Positions 1-10,521 are shown, counted from the stretch's first letter. The stretch: 64,000 nucleotides of DNA from Hoyosella subflava DQS3-9A1 (GCF_000214175.1 NC_015564.1:3472001-3536000); one strand, 5' to 3'. A program made the numbers and translations. Notes: generated by a model from the sequence alone, not told the origin.

Positions 1-70
1 GGTCCTCAAGCAGGTCAACGCCATGGAATGTCCGGCCGATGTGCCAGTCCGACGTGTGCAAGATCTTCAT
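1..70 (-). CDS. sbcD: SbcD nuclease subunit, 5' end only
   Basis: The gene is cut by the window edge; only the first 23 codons are visible, read on the minus strand from an ATG at 70. They spell MKILHTSDWHIGRTFHG, the characteristic Mre11/SbcD start in which Asp8 and His10 of the D-x-H motif bind the catalytic metals. SbcD is the nuclease of the SbcCD complex, which opens DNA hairpins and processes double-strand ends; sbcC would be expected downstream, outside the window. It is divergent from rmuC, with about 145 bases between them (71-215) in which I recognise no clear promoter. Confidence 0.8.
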   Translation of the reverse strand, partial: MKILHTSDWHIGRTFHGVDLLED

Positions 71-215
71 GCCGCGAACCGTAGAGCATCCCACTGACAG
101 TTTCTGGTACCTGCTGCTCAGACACGCGAACGCGGCCCCAGCGTCCCAGGTATCTCGCGCCCCTATTCTGCGCGCCCCGCAAAAATTGTCAGAGCTTTCG
201 TGCACTATCACGCCC

Positions 216-1403
216 ATGAACTTGCTCAGTTTCCTTGCCGTGCTTACTGCTTTGTGCCTTGGCTGCCTCCTAGGCTGGCTGCTGCATGCCGCACGAGATG
301 GTGCGCGCGCAGCATCGGCGGAGGCGCAGCTGCGCGCAATGCACGATTCAGAGCGGCTCCTTCGGGAAGCGCTCACCGCCGCGAACGAGGACTCGGCGCG
401 TCGTCACTCCGGCGCTCTCAATGAACAGGTTTCCAACGTCGTGACGCCGTTGCGTGAAGCAGTAGGCACGCTGGCCGAACAAGTTCGGCAGGTTGAACGC
501 AGCCGGATCAGTGCGTACTCCGGACTTATGGAGCAGGTGGCGGGTATGAGTAGGACGTCGCAAGCACTTTCGGCACAGACGGGGCAGCTGGTGCAGGCGC
601 TGCGGGCGCCGCAAGTGCGCGGACGATGGGGCGAACTCCAGCTCGAGCGCGTCGTTGAGCTCGCCGGTATGCGCGAGCATTGTGACTTCACAACACAGGC
701 GCACACTACGCACGACGGCAATGACGGAGTGCGGGCCGTACGACCCGACCTTCTCGTCCATTTGGCAGGCGGCAAGAATGTCGTGGTTGACGCAAAGGTT
801 CCGTTCGCTGCCTTCCTCGACGCGACCGAGGCACAGTCCGATGAAGCCCGTGCGGGTCACCTGAAGCGTCACGCAAGTCAACTCCGCGCACATGTCGATC
901 AGCTCTCGGCAAAAGCGTATTGGACAGCTTTCTCGCCGTCTCCCGAGTTTGTCGTGCTCTTCGTTCCAGGGGATCCCTTCCTCGACGCTGCGCTGGGCGC
1001 TGACTCAGAACTGCTCGAGTACGCATTCTCCCGCAATGTTGTGCTCGCCACCCCGACGAGTCTGATTGCACTGCTACGAACGGTCGCCCATACGTGGCGG
1101 CAGGAGGCGCTGTCCCGGGACGCCGCGAAAATCCACACGCTCGGTGCCGAGTTGTACAACCGGCTAGGTGTGCTCGCGAATCACATGGACCGCCTTGGTG
1201 GGCAACTGGGCAAGAGCGTCGAATCATTCAATTCAACCGTGGCCTCCATGGAGTCCCGCGTACTGGTGACGGCACGCAAGCTTCATGAGCTTCCGGCATT
1301 TGACACCGAGCCTCCGACCGTTGACACGGTCGATCTCTGGCCTCGAGGTATCGCGCACACTGAGATTTACGCGACTCGAAGCCGTGAGAGTGAGGCCAGC
1401 TAA
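216..1403 (+). CDS. rmuC: DNA recombination protein RmuC
   Basis: RmuC family proteins limit recombination at inverted repeats; their biochemical activity is poorly defined. The protein is 395 aa from an ATG at 216. I chose this over an upstream in-frame start at 39 because residues 3-21 then form the usual N-terminal membrane anchor (LLSFLAVLTALCLGCLLG), followed by an Ala/Glu/Arg-rich coiled coil to about residue 130. The conserved RmuC core starts near residue 134 (GRWGELQLERVVELAGM) and runs to about 370, including the VVDAKVPF and FVPGD stretches typical of the family. No strong ribosome site precedes the start. It is transcribed toward the DUF6542 gene with a 23-base gap. Confidence 0.9.
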   Translation: MNLLSFLAVLTALCLGCLLGWLLHAARDGARAASAEAQLRAMHDSERLLREALTAANEDSARRHSGALNEQVSNVVTPLREAVGTLAEQVRQVERSRISAYSGLMEQVAGMSRTSQALSAQTGQLVQALRAPQVRGRWGELQLERVVELAGMREHCDFTTQAHTTHDGNDGVRAVRPDLLVHLAGGKNVVVDAKVPFAAFLDATEAQSDEARAGHLKRHASQLRAHVDQLSAKAYWTAFSPSPEFVVLFVPGDPFLDAALGADSELLEYAFSRNVVLATPTSLIALLRTVAHTWRQEALSRDAAKIHTLGAELYNRLGVLANHMDRLGGQLGKSVESFNSTVASMESRVLVTARKLHELPAFDTEPPTVDTVDLWPRGIAHTEIYATRSRESEAS

Positions 1404-1426
1404 CGATATGCCGGTATGGTGCGGTT

Positions 1427-2017
1427 GTGCCTGATCGACGATCCACTTCCCTGGGAGTCCCAACAGAGCTGCGGTCAGCATCGGCCAGCCGCGTAGGCGT
1501 GGCTTGGTGGATGGCCATCGTGATCGCTCTGGGCCTTTCGGCTGTCGGCTTCGCAATTGATGCAATGCGGGGCGACGAGTTGACGCTGGTATTCAGCGTC
1601 TTCTATTTCGCGGGATGCGTCGCGGCCGTGCTGGCGGTTCAGCAACGAGCTCTGTTCACAGCCATCGTGCAGCCGCCGCTCATACTCTTCGTCGGTGTGC
1701 CGCTCGCCTATCAGCTGCTGGTGCCCGAAAGCCCTGGTGGGCTGCGGACACGCATCATTGATCTCGTGCTGCCTCTGGTGACACGCTTTCCGCTCATGCT
1801 TCTCACTGCCGCCGTCGTCCTCGTCATCGGTGGTATACGGCTGTTCCTCAGCAACAAGCGATCCGCTCCGGCCCGTTCGCAGCGTCCACGGCGTGCAGCC
1901 ACTACGCCTCGCCGGTCGGATGGCCCTGCTGCGACGCAACCCGGACGTCAGCCTGTGAGTTCCACCGAAATGCGTACTCCTCGAACTAGCCCACAAGACT
2001 CTGACCCAATGCGCTGA
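1427..2017 (+). CDS. DUF6542 membrane protein (Rv1111c-like)
   Basis: 196 aa from a GTG at 1427. Four hydrophobic segments are visible at about residues 27-47, 52-71, 75-99 and 121-141, followed by a basic, Pro/Ser/Thr-rich C-terminal tail of about 55 residues likely to lie in the cytoplasm. The hydrophobic core and its place beside ispH match the actinobacterial DUF6542 family (M. tuberculosis Rv1111c). Function is unknown. It converges on ispH with only 26 bases between stop codons and no evident terminator. Confidence 0.75.
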   Translation: MPDRRSTSLGVPTELRSASASRVGVAWWMAIVIALGLSAVGFAIDAMRGDELTLVFSVFYFAGCVAAVLAVQQRALFTAIVQPPLILFVGVPLAYQLLVPESPGGLRTRIIDLVLPLVTRFPLMLLTAAVVLVIGGIRLFLSNKRSAPARSQRPRRAATTPRRSDGPAATQPGRQPVSSTEMRTPRTSPQDSDPMR

Positions 2018-2043
2018 CTGCCGCGTTTCAGATCACACCGCGG

Positions 2044-3048
2044 TTAGGGGCGCCGACTTGGGCGCAATTCGCGCGGCAACGCGAAGACGAGAGTCTCGTT
2101 CGCTGTAGTCACGGTCTGCACCGTGCCGAAGCCCTCTCCTGAGAGGAACTGGAGCACTCCGTCCACCAGAATCTCGGGGACCGATGCACCAGAAGTGACG
2201 CCGACAGTCTCCACACCCTCGAGCCACGCTGGATTGATCTCCTTCGCGTAATCCACCAGGTAGCTCGTGCGCGCACCTGCATCGAGCGCAACCTCGACGA
2301 GACGCAGGGAGTTGGAGGAGTTCCGGGACCCGACCACGATCACGAGATCGCATTCCGGTGCCATCGCTTTGACGGCGACCTGGCGGTTCTGCGTGGCGTA
2401 GCAGATGTCGTCGCTAGGCGGGTCCTGGAGCCCCGGGAAACGCTTCCGTAAACGCTCGACGGTTTCCATGGTCTCGTCCACGCTCAGCGTCGTCTGCGAG
2501 AGCCAGACAACGCGAGATTCATCGCGAACCTCAACTTTGTCGACCGAGTCGGGTCCGTCAACGAGCTGAACATGTGAGGGCGCTTCCCCTGCGGTGCCTT
2601 CTACCTCTTCGTGACCCTCATGACCGATGAGGAGGATGTCGAAATCGTCACGTGCGAAGCGCTTTGCTTCCTGATGCACCTTGGTCACCAGTGGACAGGT
2701 GGCATCGATGGTGCGCAGTTCCCGTGTTCCCGCCGCCTCGTGCACGGCGGGCGAGACGCCATGCGCGGAGAATACGACGAGGGCGCCTTCGGGCACCTCA
2801 TCGACTTCCTCCACGAACACCGCACCCCGCTCGGAGAGGGTTTCCACCACATGCCGGTTGTGCACAATCTCTTTGCGGACGTAAACGGGAGCGCCATGCT
2901 TTTCCAGCGCACGCTCTACGGTTTCGACGGCCCGGTCAACTCCTGCGCAGTAGCCGCGGGGCTCTGCGAGGAGCACCCGCTTGCCCTGCGGTTTGGACAC
3001 CGCTGAGTTCACCGCACCTGGAATTCCCATGTTTACAGCCGAAGACAT
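2044..3048 (-). CDS. ispH: 4-hydroxy-3-methylbut-2-enyl diphosphate reductase
   Basis: IspH (LytB) is the last enzyme of the MEP isoprenoid pathway, reducing HMBPP to IPP and DMAPP with a [4Fe-4S] cluster. With the ATG at 3048 the protein is 334 aa. The three cluster cysteines are present: Cys34 (RGYCAGVD), Cys118 (DATCPLV) and Cys216 (ICYATQNRQ). Substrate-binding His63 (VHNRHV) and His96 (SAHGVSP), the [10 protein letters not shown] loop and the SRNSSNS phosphate loop are all intact. An in-frame upstream start at 3087 is possible but adds residues that do not look conserved; 3030 is another option. The gene is divergent from the lipid-droplet-protein gene, as Rv1110 and Rv1109c are in M. 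tuberculosis. Confidence 0.95.
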   Translation of the reverse strand: MSSAVNMGIPGAVNSAVSKPQGKRVLLAEPRGYCAGVDRAVETVERALEKHGAPVYVRKEIVHNRHVVETLSERGAVFVEEVDEVPEGALVVFSAHGVSPAVHEAAGTRELRTIDATCPLVTKVHQEAKRFARDDFDILLIGHEGHEEVEGTAGEAPSHVQLVDGPDSVDKVEVRDESRVVWLSQTTLSVDETMETVERLRKRFPGLQDPPSDDICYATQNRQVAVKAMAPECDLVIVVGSRNSSNSLRLVEVALDAGARTSYLVDYAKEINPAWLEGVETVGVTSGASVPEILVDGVLQFLSGEGFGTVQTVTTANETLVFALPRELRPSRRP

Positions 3049-3108
3049 GCCTCCAGAGTACGGGTCGCGCCAACCCAAACGCGACACGACGGGAAGGATC
3101 TGCTAGAG

Positions 3109-3747
3109 ATGTACGTCAAATTAAGGCAGGCTGGAGACATGTTTCGCCCACCTTTCGCCGCACGGGTGATGGCCGGTCTCGCCGTCACGCTTGTCGAGGA
3201 AACACGCCGACTCCCTACCACTGCCGCGACGCTGCCGATGACGGCGGTCAGTCAGGTACTGCAGACCTCCATGCGGGTCCAGCAGAGGATGACCGAGCTC
3301 GCCATCAAGGGGGATGAGGCGCTGGCATGGCTTTACCCGCCGGAAGACCAGCCTGAGTGGGTCGTATACGACGAGGAACCCGTCGCGACAACCGAGCGCT
3401 CTGACGAGCGCAAGGCAGTAGCTGCTGGGAGCAGCCGTTCAACTGTGCAGGGGCGATTCGCTCTGTATTCGGCCCCGGTGACAGCCTCAAATGGTTCCGA
3501 CGTCGAGACCGAATCCATCACAGACGCCGAATCGTCCGAAAGCGCGGCTGACGACGCAACCTCCGGTGTCCCGGCGGTAGCGGAACGCATCGACTACGGA
3601 ACACTCACCCTTGCTCAGCTTCGTGCGCGCCTACGGCAATTGTCGATCGATGATCTGACTGCGCTGCTGCGCTATGAAGAAAGCCAGTTCGGCCGTGCCC
3701 CTTTCCAGACGATGCTGAGCAACCGGATCACGACGGTGTCGAAGTGA
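3109..3747 (+). CDS. lipid droplet-associated protein (Rv1109c-like)
   Basis: 212 aa. Homologues of M. tuberculosis Rv1109c have been named lipid droplet-associated proteins in actinobacteria; a catalytic role is not known. The N-terminal third is conserved-looking and amphipathic (FRPPFAARVMAGLAVTLVEE onward). The middle, about residues 85-160, is low-complexity and acidic or Ser-rich. The C-terminal helix-rich segment from about 165 (LAQLRARLRQLSIDDLTALL, then RYEES and ML-NRI) resembles the family signature. The ATG at 3109 has a GGAAGGA some distance upstream; an ATG at 3139 is an alternative. The stop lies 3 bases before the xseA start, so the gene is probably co-transcribed with xseAB. 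Confidence 0.75.
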   Translation: MYVKLRQAGDMFRPPFAARVMAGLAVTLVEETRRLPTTAATLPMTAVSQVLQTSMRVQQRMTELAIKGDEALAWLYPPEDQPEWVVYDEEPVATTERSDERKAVAAGSSRSTVQGRFALYSAPVTASNGSDVETESITDAESSESAADDATSGVPAVAERIDYGTLTLAQLRARLRQLSIDDLTALLRYEESQFGRAPFQTMLSNRITTVSK

Positions 3748-3750
3748 CCC

Positions 3751-5052
3751 GTGGGCTCTGCTGAGGTCACCAGAGGGTCTGCACAGAAGCCTGTGGGGCC
3801 TGCGCCCGCCGGCAGCTCTCCGGAAACTCCGTGGCCGGTTCGCGTCGTCTCCTCGAAGATCACCCAATGGATCGACCGGCTTGGAGCAGTGTGGGTAGAG
3901 GGGCAGATCACACAAATCTCACGTCGTCCCGGGACGAGAACTGCGTTTCTCGTCCTACGTGATCCCTCGGCGGACATCTCATTGCCCGTGACGTGTTCGC
4001 CGAATCTGCTGACGGATTCGCCGGTGGAGCTGACCGAGGGGACACGGGTGGTCGTCCTCGGAAAGCCGGCCTTCTTTCCCGGCCGCGGATCGTTCTCCCT
4101 GCGAGTGACGGAAATCCGTCCGGTTGGTTTGGGGGAACTGCTCGCCCGGATCGAACGTCTGAAGGCGCTTTTGCGGGCCGAGGGCCTGTTCGATGACCGT
4201 CTCAAGCGCACGCTGCCCTATTTGCCGCGGTGTATCGGCCTCGTCACTGGTCGCGCGAGCGCTGCGGAGCGCGATGTCATGTCTGTCACCCAGCGCCGCT
4301 GGCCGGATGTCCAATTCAAAGTGCGCAACACCGCCGTTCAGGGTCCGGGTGCTGCGGCGCAGGTGATTATCGCTTTGCGTGCACTCGACGCAGACCCCGA
4401 GGTCGATGTCATTGTCATCGCCCGCGGCGGTGGCAGTGTGGAAGACCTGCTGCCGTTTTCCGATGAGGCGCTGTGCCGCGAAATCGTTGCCGCGGTCACG
4501 CCAATTGTGAGCGCGATTGGTCATGAACCCGACAACCCATTGTGCGACTACGTCGCTGATATTCGGGCGGCAACACCAACTGACGCCGCAAAGCGGGTGG
4601 TCCCCGATGTAGTAGCTGAGCTGGCGCTTCTCCGTGAGCTTCGCGGCCGCTCGACGACGGCACTGCGAACGTGGGTGACTCGGGAAGAGCGTCTGTTAGG
4701 TCAGCTTCGAACGCGTCCGGTGCTCGCGGACCCTGGCCGGGCGATCACAGACCGCGCAGCGGAGGTTGAGCGGCTGCGGTCGATCGCGCGGCGCGACGTC
4801 GACCGACTGCTTGTCGCGGCCCAGTCTGAGGTGTCGCATGTGCGGGCACGTTTATCCGCGCTCGGGCCGACCGCAACCCTGGCCCGCGGCTACGCGGTTG
4901 TACAGTCGATCAGCCGTGACGGCGAGCTCCACGTCGTGTCGACGGTGGACAACGCACCTGCGGGGACGGAACTGCGCATCCGCGTGAACGACGGTGTTTT
5001 CTGGGCCACCGCGGGCGAACGTGAGCAGCCGAAAGAAGGGGACGACGAATGA
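3751..5052 (+). CDS. xseA: exodeoxyribonuclease VII large subunit
   Basis: Catalytic subunit of ExoVII, which degrades single-stranded DNA from both ends to short oligonucleotides. 433 aa from a GTG at 3751. An OB-fold DNA-binding domain occupies about residues 26-122 ([10 protein letters not shown]...[12 protein letters not shown]). It is followed by the XseA core with [14 protein letters not shown] (163-176) and [12 protein letters not shown] (about 237-248), then [23 protein letters not shown] and a long helical C-terminal region that wraps the small subunits. The start sits 3 bases after the preceding stop and its own stop overlaps xseB as ATGA, so the two subunits are translationally coupled. 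Confidence 0.95.
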   Translation: MGSAEVTRGSAQKPVGPAPAGSSPETPWPVRVVSSKITQWIDRLGAVWVEGQITQISRRPGTRTAFLVLRDPSADISLPVTCSPNLLTDSPVELTEGTRVVVLGKPAFFPGRGSFSLRVTEIRPVGLGELLARIERLKALLRAEGLFDDRLKRTLPYLPRCIGLVTGRASAAERDVMSVTQRRWPDVQFKVRNTAVQGPGAAAQVIIALRALDADPEVDVIVIARGGGSVEDLLPFSDEALCREIVAAVTPIVSAIGHEPDNPLCDYVADIRAATPTDAAKRVVPDVVAELALLRELRGRSTTALRTWVTREERLLGQLRTRPVLADPGRAITDRAAEVERLRSIARRDVDRLLVAAQSEVSHVRARLSALGPTATLARGYAVVQSISRDGELHVVSTVDNAPAGTELRIRVNDGVFWATAGEREQPKEGDDE

Positions 5053-5327
5053 CTGGGACGGAGAGCGCAGGCCCTCCTGGAGTCGATGGCCGCGCCGACG
5101 TATCTGCACTGGGTTATGAGCAGGCGCGCGATGAACTCGTAGAGGTGGTTCGCAACCTCGAACGAGGCGGGCTCGATCTCGACACATCGATCGCGCTGTG
5201 GGAACGCGGCGAAGCCCTCGCCGACCGTTGCGAAGAACACCTCGCGGGCGCACGGCAGCGCATCGAGACAGCGATCGCACGGCACAGCGGTGACGAGAAC
5301 CGTGATCCGAGCGATTCCGTGGACTAG
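5049..5327 (+). CDS. xseB: exodeoxyribonuclease VII small subunit
   Basis: 92 aa. The ATG overlaps the xseA stop (ATGA at 5049-5052). The conserved XseB fold is visible from about residue 17: [20 protein letters not shown], then [17 protein letters not shown] and a Cys-containing helix ending in the LAGARQRIE segment. Several copies of this helical-hairpin subunit bind the C-terminal rod of XseA and are needed for ExoVII activity. The stop overlaps the end of the convergent DUF4245 gene by 4 bases. Confidence 0.93.
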   Translation: MTGTESAGPPGVDGRADVSALGYEQARDELVEVVRNLERGGLDLDTSIALWERGEALADRCEEHLAGARQRIETAIARHSGDENRDPSDSVD

Positions 5328-5896
5328 CTGAGGGGCTCGGCTTCCAGGATTTTGCTGGCCATGTCAGTGAATTGGGCGCGTGTGGCGCTGCCTGTCATAC
5401 CGATGCGCACATCGCCGAGATCAGTCACCCAAATTGGCTCACCATTCGCAGCACGGTAAATCCGCCAGTCAGTCCCGCCGACAGCGTCTGAGCCCTCGGG
5501 CGCGGCCGGGTCGCCGGTGTGATAGCCGACGAGCTCCTCCTCGCTCATATCGGCCTGGCTGTACCGGAGATACAGGCTGTCGTCCGTTACATATCCAACC
5601 CACGTGACAATGCCCGGTCCGCCGTCCTCTGACTCGCCGCGCATCCCGGAGTTCGCCGTCCACTCGTCGCTCACGTCCGGTACCCGGATCGGGAAGTCGA
5701 CGACCGTGGCGTCGTATTCGAGTGCGAGTTCGGCGTTGAACTGTGGTGGCGGGCCAGGTTCAGGGCCGCCCGGGTTGAACGAGCACTGACCGGCTACCGC
5801 GGCAAGGAGCAGGATGATCACGACCAGCGGGAGCATCGTGAAGAGCATGTCCCGGTTGTCTTGGAGGATCCTGGGTTTGTCGGCTGGCACGCGCAC
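5324..5896 (-). CDS. DUF4245 membrane-anchored protein
   Basis: 190 aa from a GTG at 5896, chosen because family members begin just before the KPRILQD-R motif (here residues 7-14). The upstream reading to 6028 stays open but does not look conserved. A single membrane segment lies at about 19-36 ([18 protein letters not shown]), then a Pro/Gly-rich linker and an exported domain of about 140 residues. The family (M. tuberculosis Rv1100) is actinobacterial, of unknown function, and keeps its place between xseB and glpX. It is divergent from glpX, with about 180 bases between their starts. An alternative GTG start lies two codons later at 5890. Confidence 0.75.
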   Translation of the reverse strand: MRVPADKPRILQDNRDMLFTMLPLVVIILLLAAVAGQCSFNPGGPEPGPPPQFNAELALEYDATVVDFPIRVPDVSDEWTANSGMRGESEDGGPGIVTWVGYVTDDSLYLRYSQADMSEEELVGYHTGDPAAPEGSDAVGGTDWRIYRAANGEPIWVTDLGDVRIGMTGSATRAQFTDMASKILEAEPLS

Positions 5897-6078
5897 CAGT
5901 ATGACAAAAAATTGGCGTACGCCCGATCTGCGGCCTATCGCGAACACCGATATGGGGAATTCGAGTGACCGGGTCGACATCTGTGGCCCGCTCTCTGCCA
6001 CAATTACCTGAGCAGTTCGTGACGCCATCGGAGCCGTTCACATCAATCGGCACCACACCACGAGGAGGCATCTCGTCC

Positions 6079-7137
6079 ATGACGACGATTTCCGGCGATC
6101 CCGGGACCCAGGCAGATTCCAAACGAGACAAGCCGGACCGGAACCTGGCTCTCGAACTAGTGCGCGTCACTGAAGCTGGAGCGATGGCAGCCGGCCGCTG
6201 GGTCGGTCGTGGCGCGAAAGAAGATGGTGACGGCGCCGCAGTTGATGCGATGCGTCAACTTGTCAGCACCGTGTCGATGCGCGGCACCGTCGTAATCGGC
6301 GAAGGCGAAAAGGACGAAGCGCCGATGCTGTACAACGGCGAGGTCGTCGGCAACGGTCTAGGACCGGAGGCGGACGTCGCCGTAGACCCCATTGACGGAA
6401 CAACTCTGATGGCCAAAGGCCTGCCGAATGCGATTTCTGTCCTCGCGGTCTCGGAGCGGGGCTCGATGTTCGACCCCTCGGCCGTTTTCTATATGAACAA
6501 GATCGCCGCAGGCCCTGACGCCGCCGATGCTGTTGACATCACCGCACCCGTTAAGGCGAACATCCAGCGTGTCGCCAAAGCGCATAAGTCAAGTGTCGGC
6601 GATGTCGTTGTGTGTGTGCTCGACCGCCCGCGCCACACTCAGCTCATCCAGGAAATCCGCGATGCGGGCGCACGGTGTCGGCTGATCTCTGACGGCGACG
6701 TAGCGGGCGCCATCGCGACCGCCCGCCCCGATTCCGGCACCGACCTGCTGATGGGCGTCGGTGGCACGCCTGAGGGAATCATCGCCGCAGCTGCCATGCG
6801 GTGCATGGGTGGCGTCCTTCAGGGGCAACTCGCACCGAAAGATGATGAGGAACGGCAAAGGGCGGTCGACCGCGGCTATGACCTCGACCGCATTCTCACC
6901 ACCGATGAATTGGTCGCAGGCGACAACGTGTTCTTCGTCGCGACGGGTATCACCGACGGCGACTTGCTCCGCGGTGTCCGTTTCCGTGCTGGCGGGGCGA
7001 CGACACAGTCAATCGTCATGCGGTCAAAGTCCGGAACTGTCCGCATGATCGAGGCGTATCACCGGCTCACAAAGCTGCGTGAGTTCTCGAGCATCGATTT
7101 TCAGGGCGACGGAACAGCGTTCCCGCCGCTCCCCTGA
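6079..7137 (+). CDS. glpX: class II fructose-1,6-bisphosphatase
   Basis: GlpX dephosphorylates fructose 1,6-bisphosphate to fructose 6-phosphate and is the essential gluconeogenic FBPase in mycobacteria. 352 aa from the ATG at 6079, which has a GAGGAGG ribosome site at 6062-6068; the open frame extends upstream to 5965 but lacks such a site. Metal and substrate motifs are intact: GEGEKDEAP (74-82), DPIDGTT (103-109) and GVGGTPEG. The downstream neighbour fumC is on the same strand about 120 bases away. Gluconeogenesis and TCA enzymes are linked in the same way in M. tuberculosis (Rv1099c, Rv1098c). Confidence 0.95.
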   Translation: MTTISGDPGTQADSKRDKPDRNLALELVRVTEAGAMAAGRWVGRGAKEDGDGAAVDAMRQLVSTVSMRGTVVIGEGEKDEAPMLYNGEVVGNGLGPEADVAVDPIDGTTLMAKGLPNAISVLAVSERGSMFDPSAVFYMNKIAAGPDAADAVDITAPVKANIQRVAKAHKSSVGDVVVCVLDRPRHTQLIQEIRDAGARCRLISDGDVAGAIATARPDSGTDLLMGVGGTPEGIIAAAAMRCMGGVLQGQLAPKDDEERQRAVDRGYDLDRILTTDELVAGDNVFFVATGITDGDLLRGVRFRAGGATTQSIVMRSKSGTVRMIEAYHRLTKLREFSSIDFQGDGTAFPPLP

Positions 7138-7258
7138 CCAACCTAAATTCCGCTGTCGCAGTTGCTGGCATCCGGTCGCGCACCTTCGCGCTCGTGCAAG
7201 CTATTAGGGTTTCGGCGGAAGCACATTGAGACGAGCGACAAGAACTCTCGGAGGAACC

Positions 7259-8650
7259 GTGGCTGAACAGCAGTACCGCATCGAACACGACACCATGGGT
7301 GAAGTGCGGGTACCCGTCGATGCTCTCTGGCGCGCGCAAACGCAGCGCGCCGTCGAGAACTTCCCGATCAGCGGGCGTCCACTCGAGCGGACGCAGATCC
7401 GCGCGATGGGCCTGCTGAAAGCGGCGTGCGCCCAGGTCAACAAGGACCTCGGTCTGCTCCCCGCCGAGCAGGCGGATGCCATTGTTGCGGCGGCCTACGA
7501 GATCGCCGAAGGCAAGCATGACGACCAGTTCCCGATCGATGTCTTCCAGACAGGCTCCGGGACGAGTTCGAACATGAACAGCAACGAGGTCATCGCGTCC
7601 ATCGCCGCGAAGAACGGCGTGACTGTCCACCCGAACGACCACGTCAACATGTCGCAATCGTCGAACGACACGTTCCCCACCGCGACCCATCTCGCGGCCA
7701 CAGAGTCGGCCGTCACCACGTTGATCCCCGCACTCGAATACCTGCACACGGCACTCGCCGACAAGGCTGCGGAGTGGAAGAACGTCGTCAAGTCGGGCCG
7801 CACACATTTGATGGATGCCGTGCCCGTGACTCTCGGACAGGAATTTGGCGGGTACGCGCGTCAGATCGAGGCAGGCATCGAGCGGGTCAAGGCGACGCTT
7901 CCTCGTCTCGGCGAACTCCCCATTGGTGGTACCGCGGTGGGCAGCGGCCTGAACGCGCCGGAGGGGTTCGGTGGCAAGGTAGTCGAGGAGCTCAAGAAGA
8001 CCACGGGACTTGAGGACCTTCGAGAGTCACTCGACCACTTCGAGGCTCAGGCGGCGCGCGACGGTCTCGTCGAAGCGTCCGGTGCTTTGAAGACGATCGC
8101 GGTTTCACTGACCAAAATTGCCAACGACATTCGGTGGATGGGCTCGGGACCACTCACGGGTCTCGGTGAACTCCAATTGCCAGATCTTCAGCCTGGCTCA
8201 TCAATCATGCCCGGTAAGGTGAATCCTGTTCTGCCAGAGGCTGTCACGCAGGTCGCTGCGCAAGTTATCGGTAACGACGCTGCGGTCACCTGGGGTGGCG
8301 GTAACGGTGCCTTCGAACTCAACGTCTACATTCCGATGATGGCGCGCAACGTCCTCGAATCGTTCACGTTGCTTGCCAACGTTTCCCGCTTGTTCGCAGA
8401 CAAGTGCATCATCGGTCTTGTTGCGAACGCCGACCGTCTGCGGGAACTCGCGGAATCGTCACCATCGATCGTGACGCCTCTCAACAGCGCGATCGGCTAT
8501 GAAGAGGCTGCGGCCGTGGCGAAGGAAGCGCTCAAGGAGAAGAAGACGATCCGCCAGACCGTGCTTGATCGCGGCTATGTTCCAGAGAAGCTTTCCGAGG
8601 AAGAACTCGACAAGCGCCTCGATGTGCTCGCGATGGCGAAGGTGAAGTAG
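7259..8650 (+). CDS. fumC: class II fumarate hydratase
   Basis: Fumarase C hydrates fumarate to L-malate in the TCA cycle; it is an iron-independent tetramer. 463 aa from a GTG at 7259 with GGAGGA at 7250-7255; a TTG at 7226 is in frame but has no ribosome site. The fumarase/aspartase signature [10 protein letters not shown] is at residues 313-322. The [10 protein letters not shown] substrate loop and the [10 protein letters not shown] segment with His183 are present. Length is normal for the class. No clear terminator follows; about 145 bases separate it from the next small gene. Confidence 0.96.
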   Translation: MAEQQYRIEHDTMGEVRVPVDALWRAQTQRAVENFPISGRPLERTQIRAMGLLKAACAQVNKDLGLLPAEQADAIVAAAYEIAEGKHDDQFPIDVFQTGSGTSSNMNSNEVIASIAAKNGVTVHPNDHVNMSQSSNDTFPTATHLAATESAVTTLIPALEYLHTALADKAAEWKNVVKSGRTHLMDAVPVTLGQEFGGYARQIEAGIERVKATLPRLGELPIGGTAVGSGLNAPEGFGGKVVEELKKTTGLEDLRESLDHFEAQAARDGLVEASGALKTIAVSLTKIANDIRWMGSGPLTGLGELQLPDLQPGSSIMPGKVNPVLPEAVTQVAAQVIGNDAAVTWGGGNGAFELNVYIPMMARNVLESFTLLANVSRLFADKCIIGLVANADRLRELAESSPSIVTPLNSAIGYEEAAAVAKEALKEKKTIRQTVLDRGYVPEKLSEEELDKRLDVLAMAKVK

Positions 8651-8796
8651 CCTCCAACCTTCTTGGGGCAGAAGAAGATATCACCTCCGTTGCAGGTTGG
8701 TTGAGAAAGGGAACTCACTCTCTGCTTCGTGTTACGAATGGCTAGGCTTGCAGAACCCAGGACTGCAGCTCACGTGACTACGGAACGGAGTAACGG

Positions 8797-9051
8797 GTGA
8801 ACTTTCTCGACGACCTAATTGGTGCTATCGGTGGCGGAGGTGATCTGCTCGAAATGATCCCCGGGGGCAGCGAGCTCTTCGGCCAGATCTTCGGTGAGCT
8901 TTCGACCAGCCTGCTTGATTCGCTGCTCACGACGTTCTCGGAATCGGGAAGCCTTGAGCAGCTAGACACCCTGTCATTCGGCGAGCCTCCGGAAGACGTG
9001 CCTGACGTCGATCCGGAAGTCCAGGATCCTGAAACTAACGGCGGCGACTGA
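8797..9051 (+). CDS. small acidic protein, unknown function
   Basis: 84 aa from a GTG at 8797 preceded by the purine-rich GGAACGGAG. I do not recognise a family. The N-terminal half is glycine-rich and amphipathic (IGAIGGGGDLLEMIPGG), then Leu/Ser-rich helices. The C-terminal 25 residues are Asp/Glu/Pro-rich with no basic residue. There is no signal peptide or membrane span. It lies between fumC and the strong bidirectional hairpin at 9060-9095, which gives it its own 3' end and supports it being a real transcription unit. Conservation in relatives would decide it. Confidence 0.55.
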   Translation: MNFLDDLIGAIGGGGDLLEMIPGGSELFGQIFGELSTSLLDSLLTTFSESGSLEQLDTLSFGEPPEDVPDVDPEVQDPETNGGD

Positions 9052-9059
9052 CGTGAGTG

Positions 9060-9095
9060 CCGTGCCCCAGGAGAATTAGCCATCCTGGGGCACGG
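9060..9095. terminator. bidirectional hairpin terminator
   Basis: A perfect 13-bp stem (9060-9072 with 9083-9095) around a 10-base loop lies between the stop of the 84-aa gene and the stop of the convergent phoH2 gene. There is no long T-tract on either strand, as is usual in actinobacteria. It can serve both converging transcripts. Confidence 0.8.
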
Positions 9096-9107
9096 CCGCT
9101 TAACCCC

Positions 9108-10412
9108 CTACTGCTCCAGCATCTCAGTTACCAGCGCGGCAACCGGTGATCTTTCACTGCGTGTCAGCGTGATGTGAGCAAAAAGTGGGTGGCCTTTGAG
9201 CTTCTCGATGACCGCAGCTACGCCGTCGAAGCGGCCTACACGCAGGTTGTCGCGCTGCGCGACGTCGTGGGTGAGGACAACGCGTGAACCCGTGCCGAGG
9301 CGGGAAAGCACAGTCAGCAGCACGTTCCGTTCCAGTGACTGTGCCTCGTCGACGATCACGAAGGAGTCGTGGAAGCTCCGACCGCGAATGTGCGTGAGAG
9401 GAAGCACCTCGAGCATGCCGCGCGACAGGACTTCGTCCACGACGTTCTGGCTTGCCAGGCCCTCAAGCGTGTCGAACACAGCCTGCGCCCATGGGCCCAT
9501 TTTCTCGTTCTCAGACCCTGGCAGATAGCCGAGTTCCTGCCCGCCCACCGCGTACAGCGGCCGGAAGACGACCACTTTGCGATGGTTACCGCGTTCAAGT
9601 ACCGACTCGAGCCCAGCACACAACGCGAGAGCCGACTTGCCGGTGCCCGCGCGGCCACCGAGCGATACGATTCCGATGGTTTCGTCGAGCAGCAGGTCAA
9701 GCGCGACGCGCTGCTCCGCGGAACGCCCGTGCAGCCCGAACGCTTCCCGGTCACCGCGAACAAGTTGCACTTGCTTATCAGCGGTGACGCGACCGAGGGC
9801 ACTCGACGTGGGCGAGAGCAACCGGACACCCGTGTGGCAGGGCAGTTCGCGTGCCGCTTCGACGTCGGCCACCCCGTCGGTGAAGAGGTCGTCGATAAGG
9901 CTGCGCTCGACGTCGAACTCTGTCATGCCGGTCCAGCCGGAAATCACGACATCGTGCGCGTGGTACTCGTCGGCACTCAGCCCGACCGCCCCGGCTTTCA
10001 CCCGCAGCGGAATGTCTTTGCTGACGAGGACCACGTCCTCGCCATCTGAAGCCAGATTGAGCGCGCACGCGAGGATTCGCGAGTCGTTCGAGTCTGTCCG
10101 GAAACCTGCGGGAAGAACAGCCGGATCAGTGTGGTTGAGTTCCACTCTGACGGTGCCGCCGCTGTCGCCGACGGGCACGGGGCTGTCGAGGCGCCCGTAC
10201 TGGGTTCGCAGATCCTCCAGGAATCGAAGGGACTCGCGTGCGAACCATCCCAGTTCGGGGTGGTGGCGTTTCGCTTCGAGTTCGCCGATGACCACGAGGG
10301 GCAATACCACCTTGTGCTCATCGAAACGAAGGAGCGCGCGAGGATCGGACAGCAGGACTGATGTGTCCAGGACATATGTGCGGGCAGAACGCGCGGAATC
10401 GCTCACGGTCAC
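9108..10412 (-). CDS. phoH2: PhoH2: PIN RNase fused to PhoH ATPase/helicase
   Basis: 434 aa from a GTG at 10412, five bases after GAGGAG; an earlier GTG at 10430 is less well placed. The N-terminal PIN domain begins [13 protein letters not shown], with acidic metal-site residues there and in [10 protein letters not shown] and DSRILACAL. The C-terminal PhoH domain carries the P-loop [10 protein letters not shown] and the Walker B IVDEAQSL. In mycobacteria PhoH2 is a sequence-specific RNA helicase and RNase, the toxin of the PhoAT-PhoH2 pair. It lies downstream of glyA on the same strand, separated by about 270 bases containing a GC-rich hairpin; I could not identify a convincing PhoAT. Confidence 0.9.
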   Translation of the reverse strand: MTVSDSARSARTYVLDTSVLLSDPRALLRFDEHKVVLPLVVIGELEAKRHHPELGWFARESLRFLEDLRTQYGRLDSPVPVGDSGGTVRVELNHTDPAVLPAGFRTDSNDSRILACALNLASDGEDVVLVSKDIPLRVKAGAVGLSADEYHAHDVVISGWTGMTEFDVERSLIDDLFTDGVADVEAARELPCHTGVRLLSPTSSALGRVTADKQVQLVRGDREAFGLHGRSAEQRVALDLLLDETIGIVSLGGRAGTGKSALALCAGLESVLERGNHRKVVVFRPLYAVGGQELGYLPGSENEKMGPWAQAVFDTLEGLASQNVVDEVLSRGMLEVLPLTHIRGRSFHDSFVIVDEAQSLERNVLLTVLSRLGTGSRVVLTHDVAQRDNLRVGRFDGVAAVIEKLKGHPLFAHITLTRSERSPVAALVTEMLEQ

Positions 10413-10492
10413 GTGTGCTCCTCGGCCCACCAGGCACCCCAGCGAGCGTCTCTCGAGCGGCCGGTCCGTCCTTCGCGGGTGTTGTTACATCC

Positions 10493-10521
10493 CGCGAGGG
10501 CCGGGTGCCGGCCCCCTCGCG
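10493..10521 (-). terminator. GC-rich hairpin between glyA and phoH2
   Basis: An 8-bp perfect outer stem (10493-10500 with 10514-10521) encloses an inner CCGG/CCGG pair. On the minus strand it lies about 160 bases after the glyA stop and about 80 bases before the phoH2 start. It could end glyA transcription or attenuate read-through into phoH2. There is no T-tract. Confidence 0.45.
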
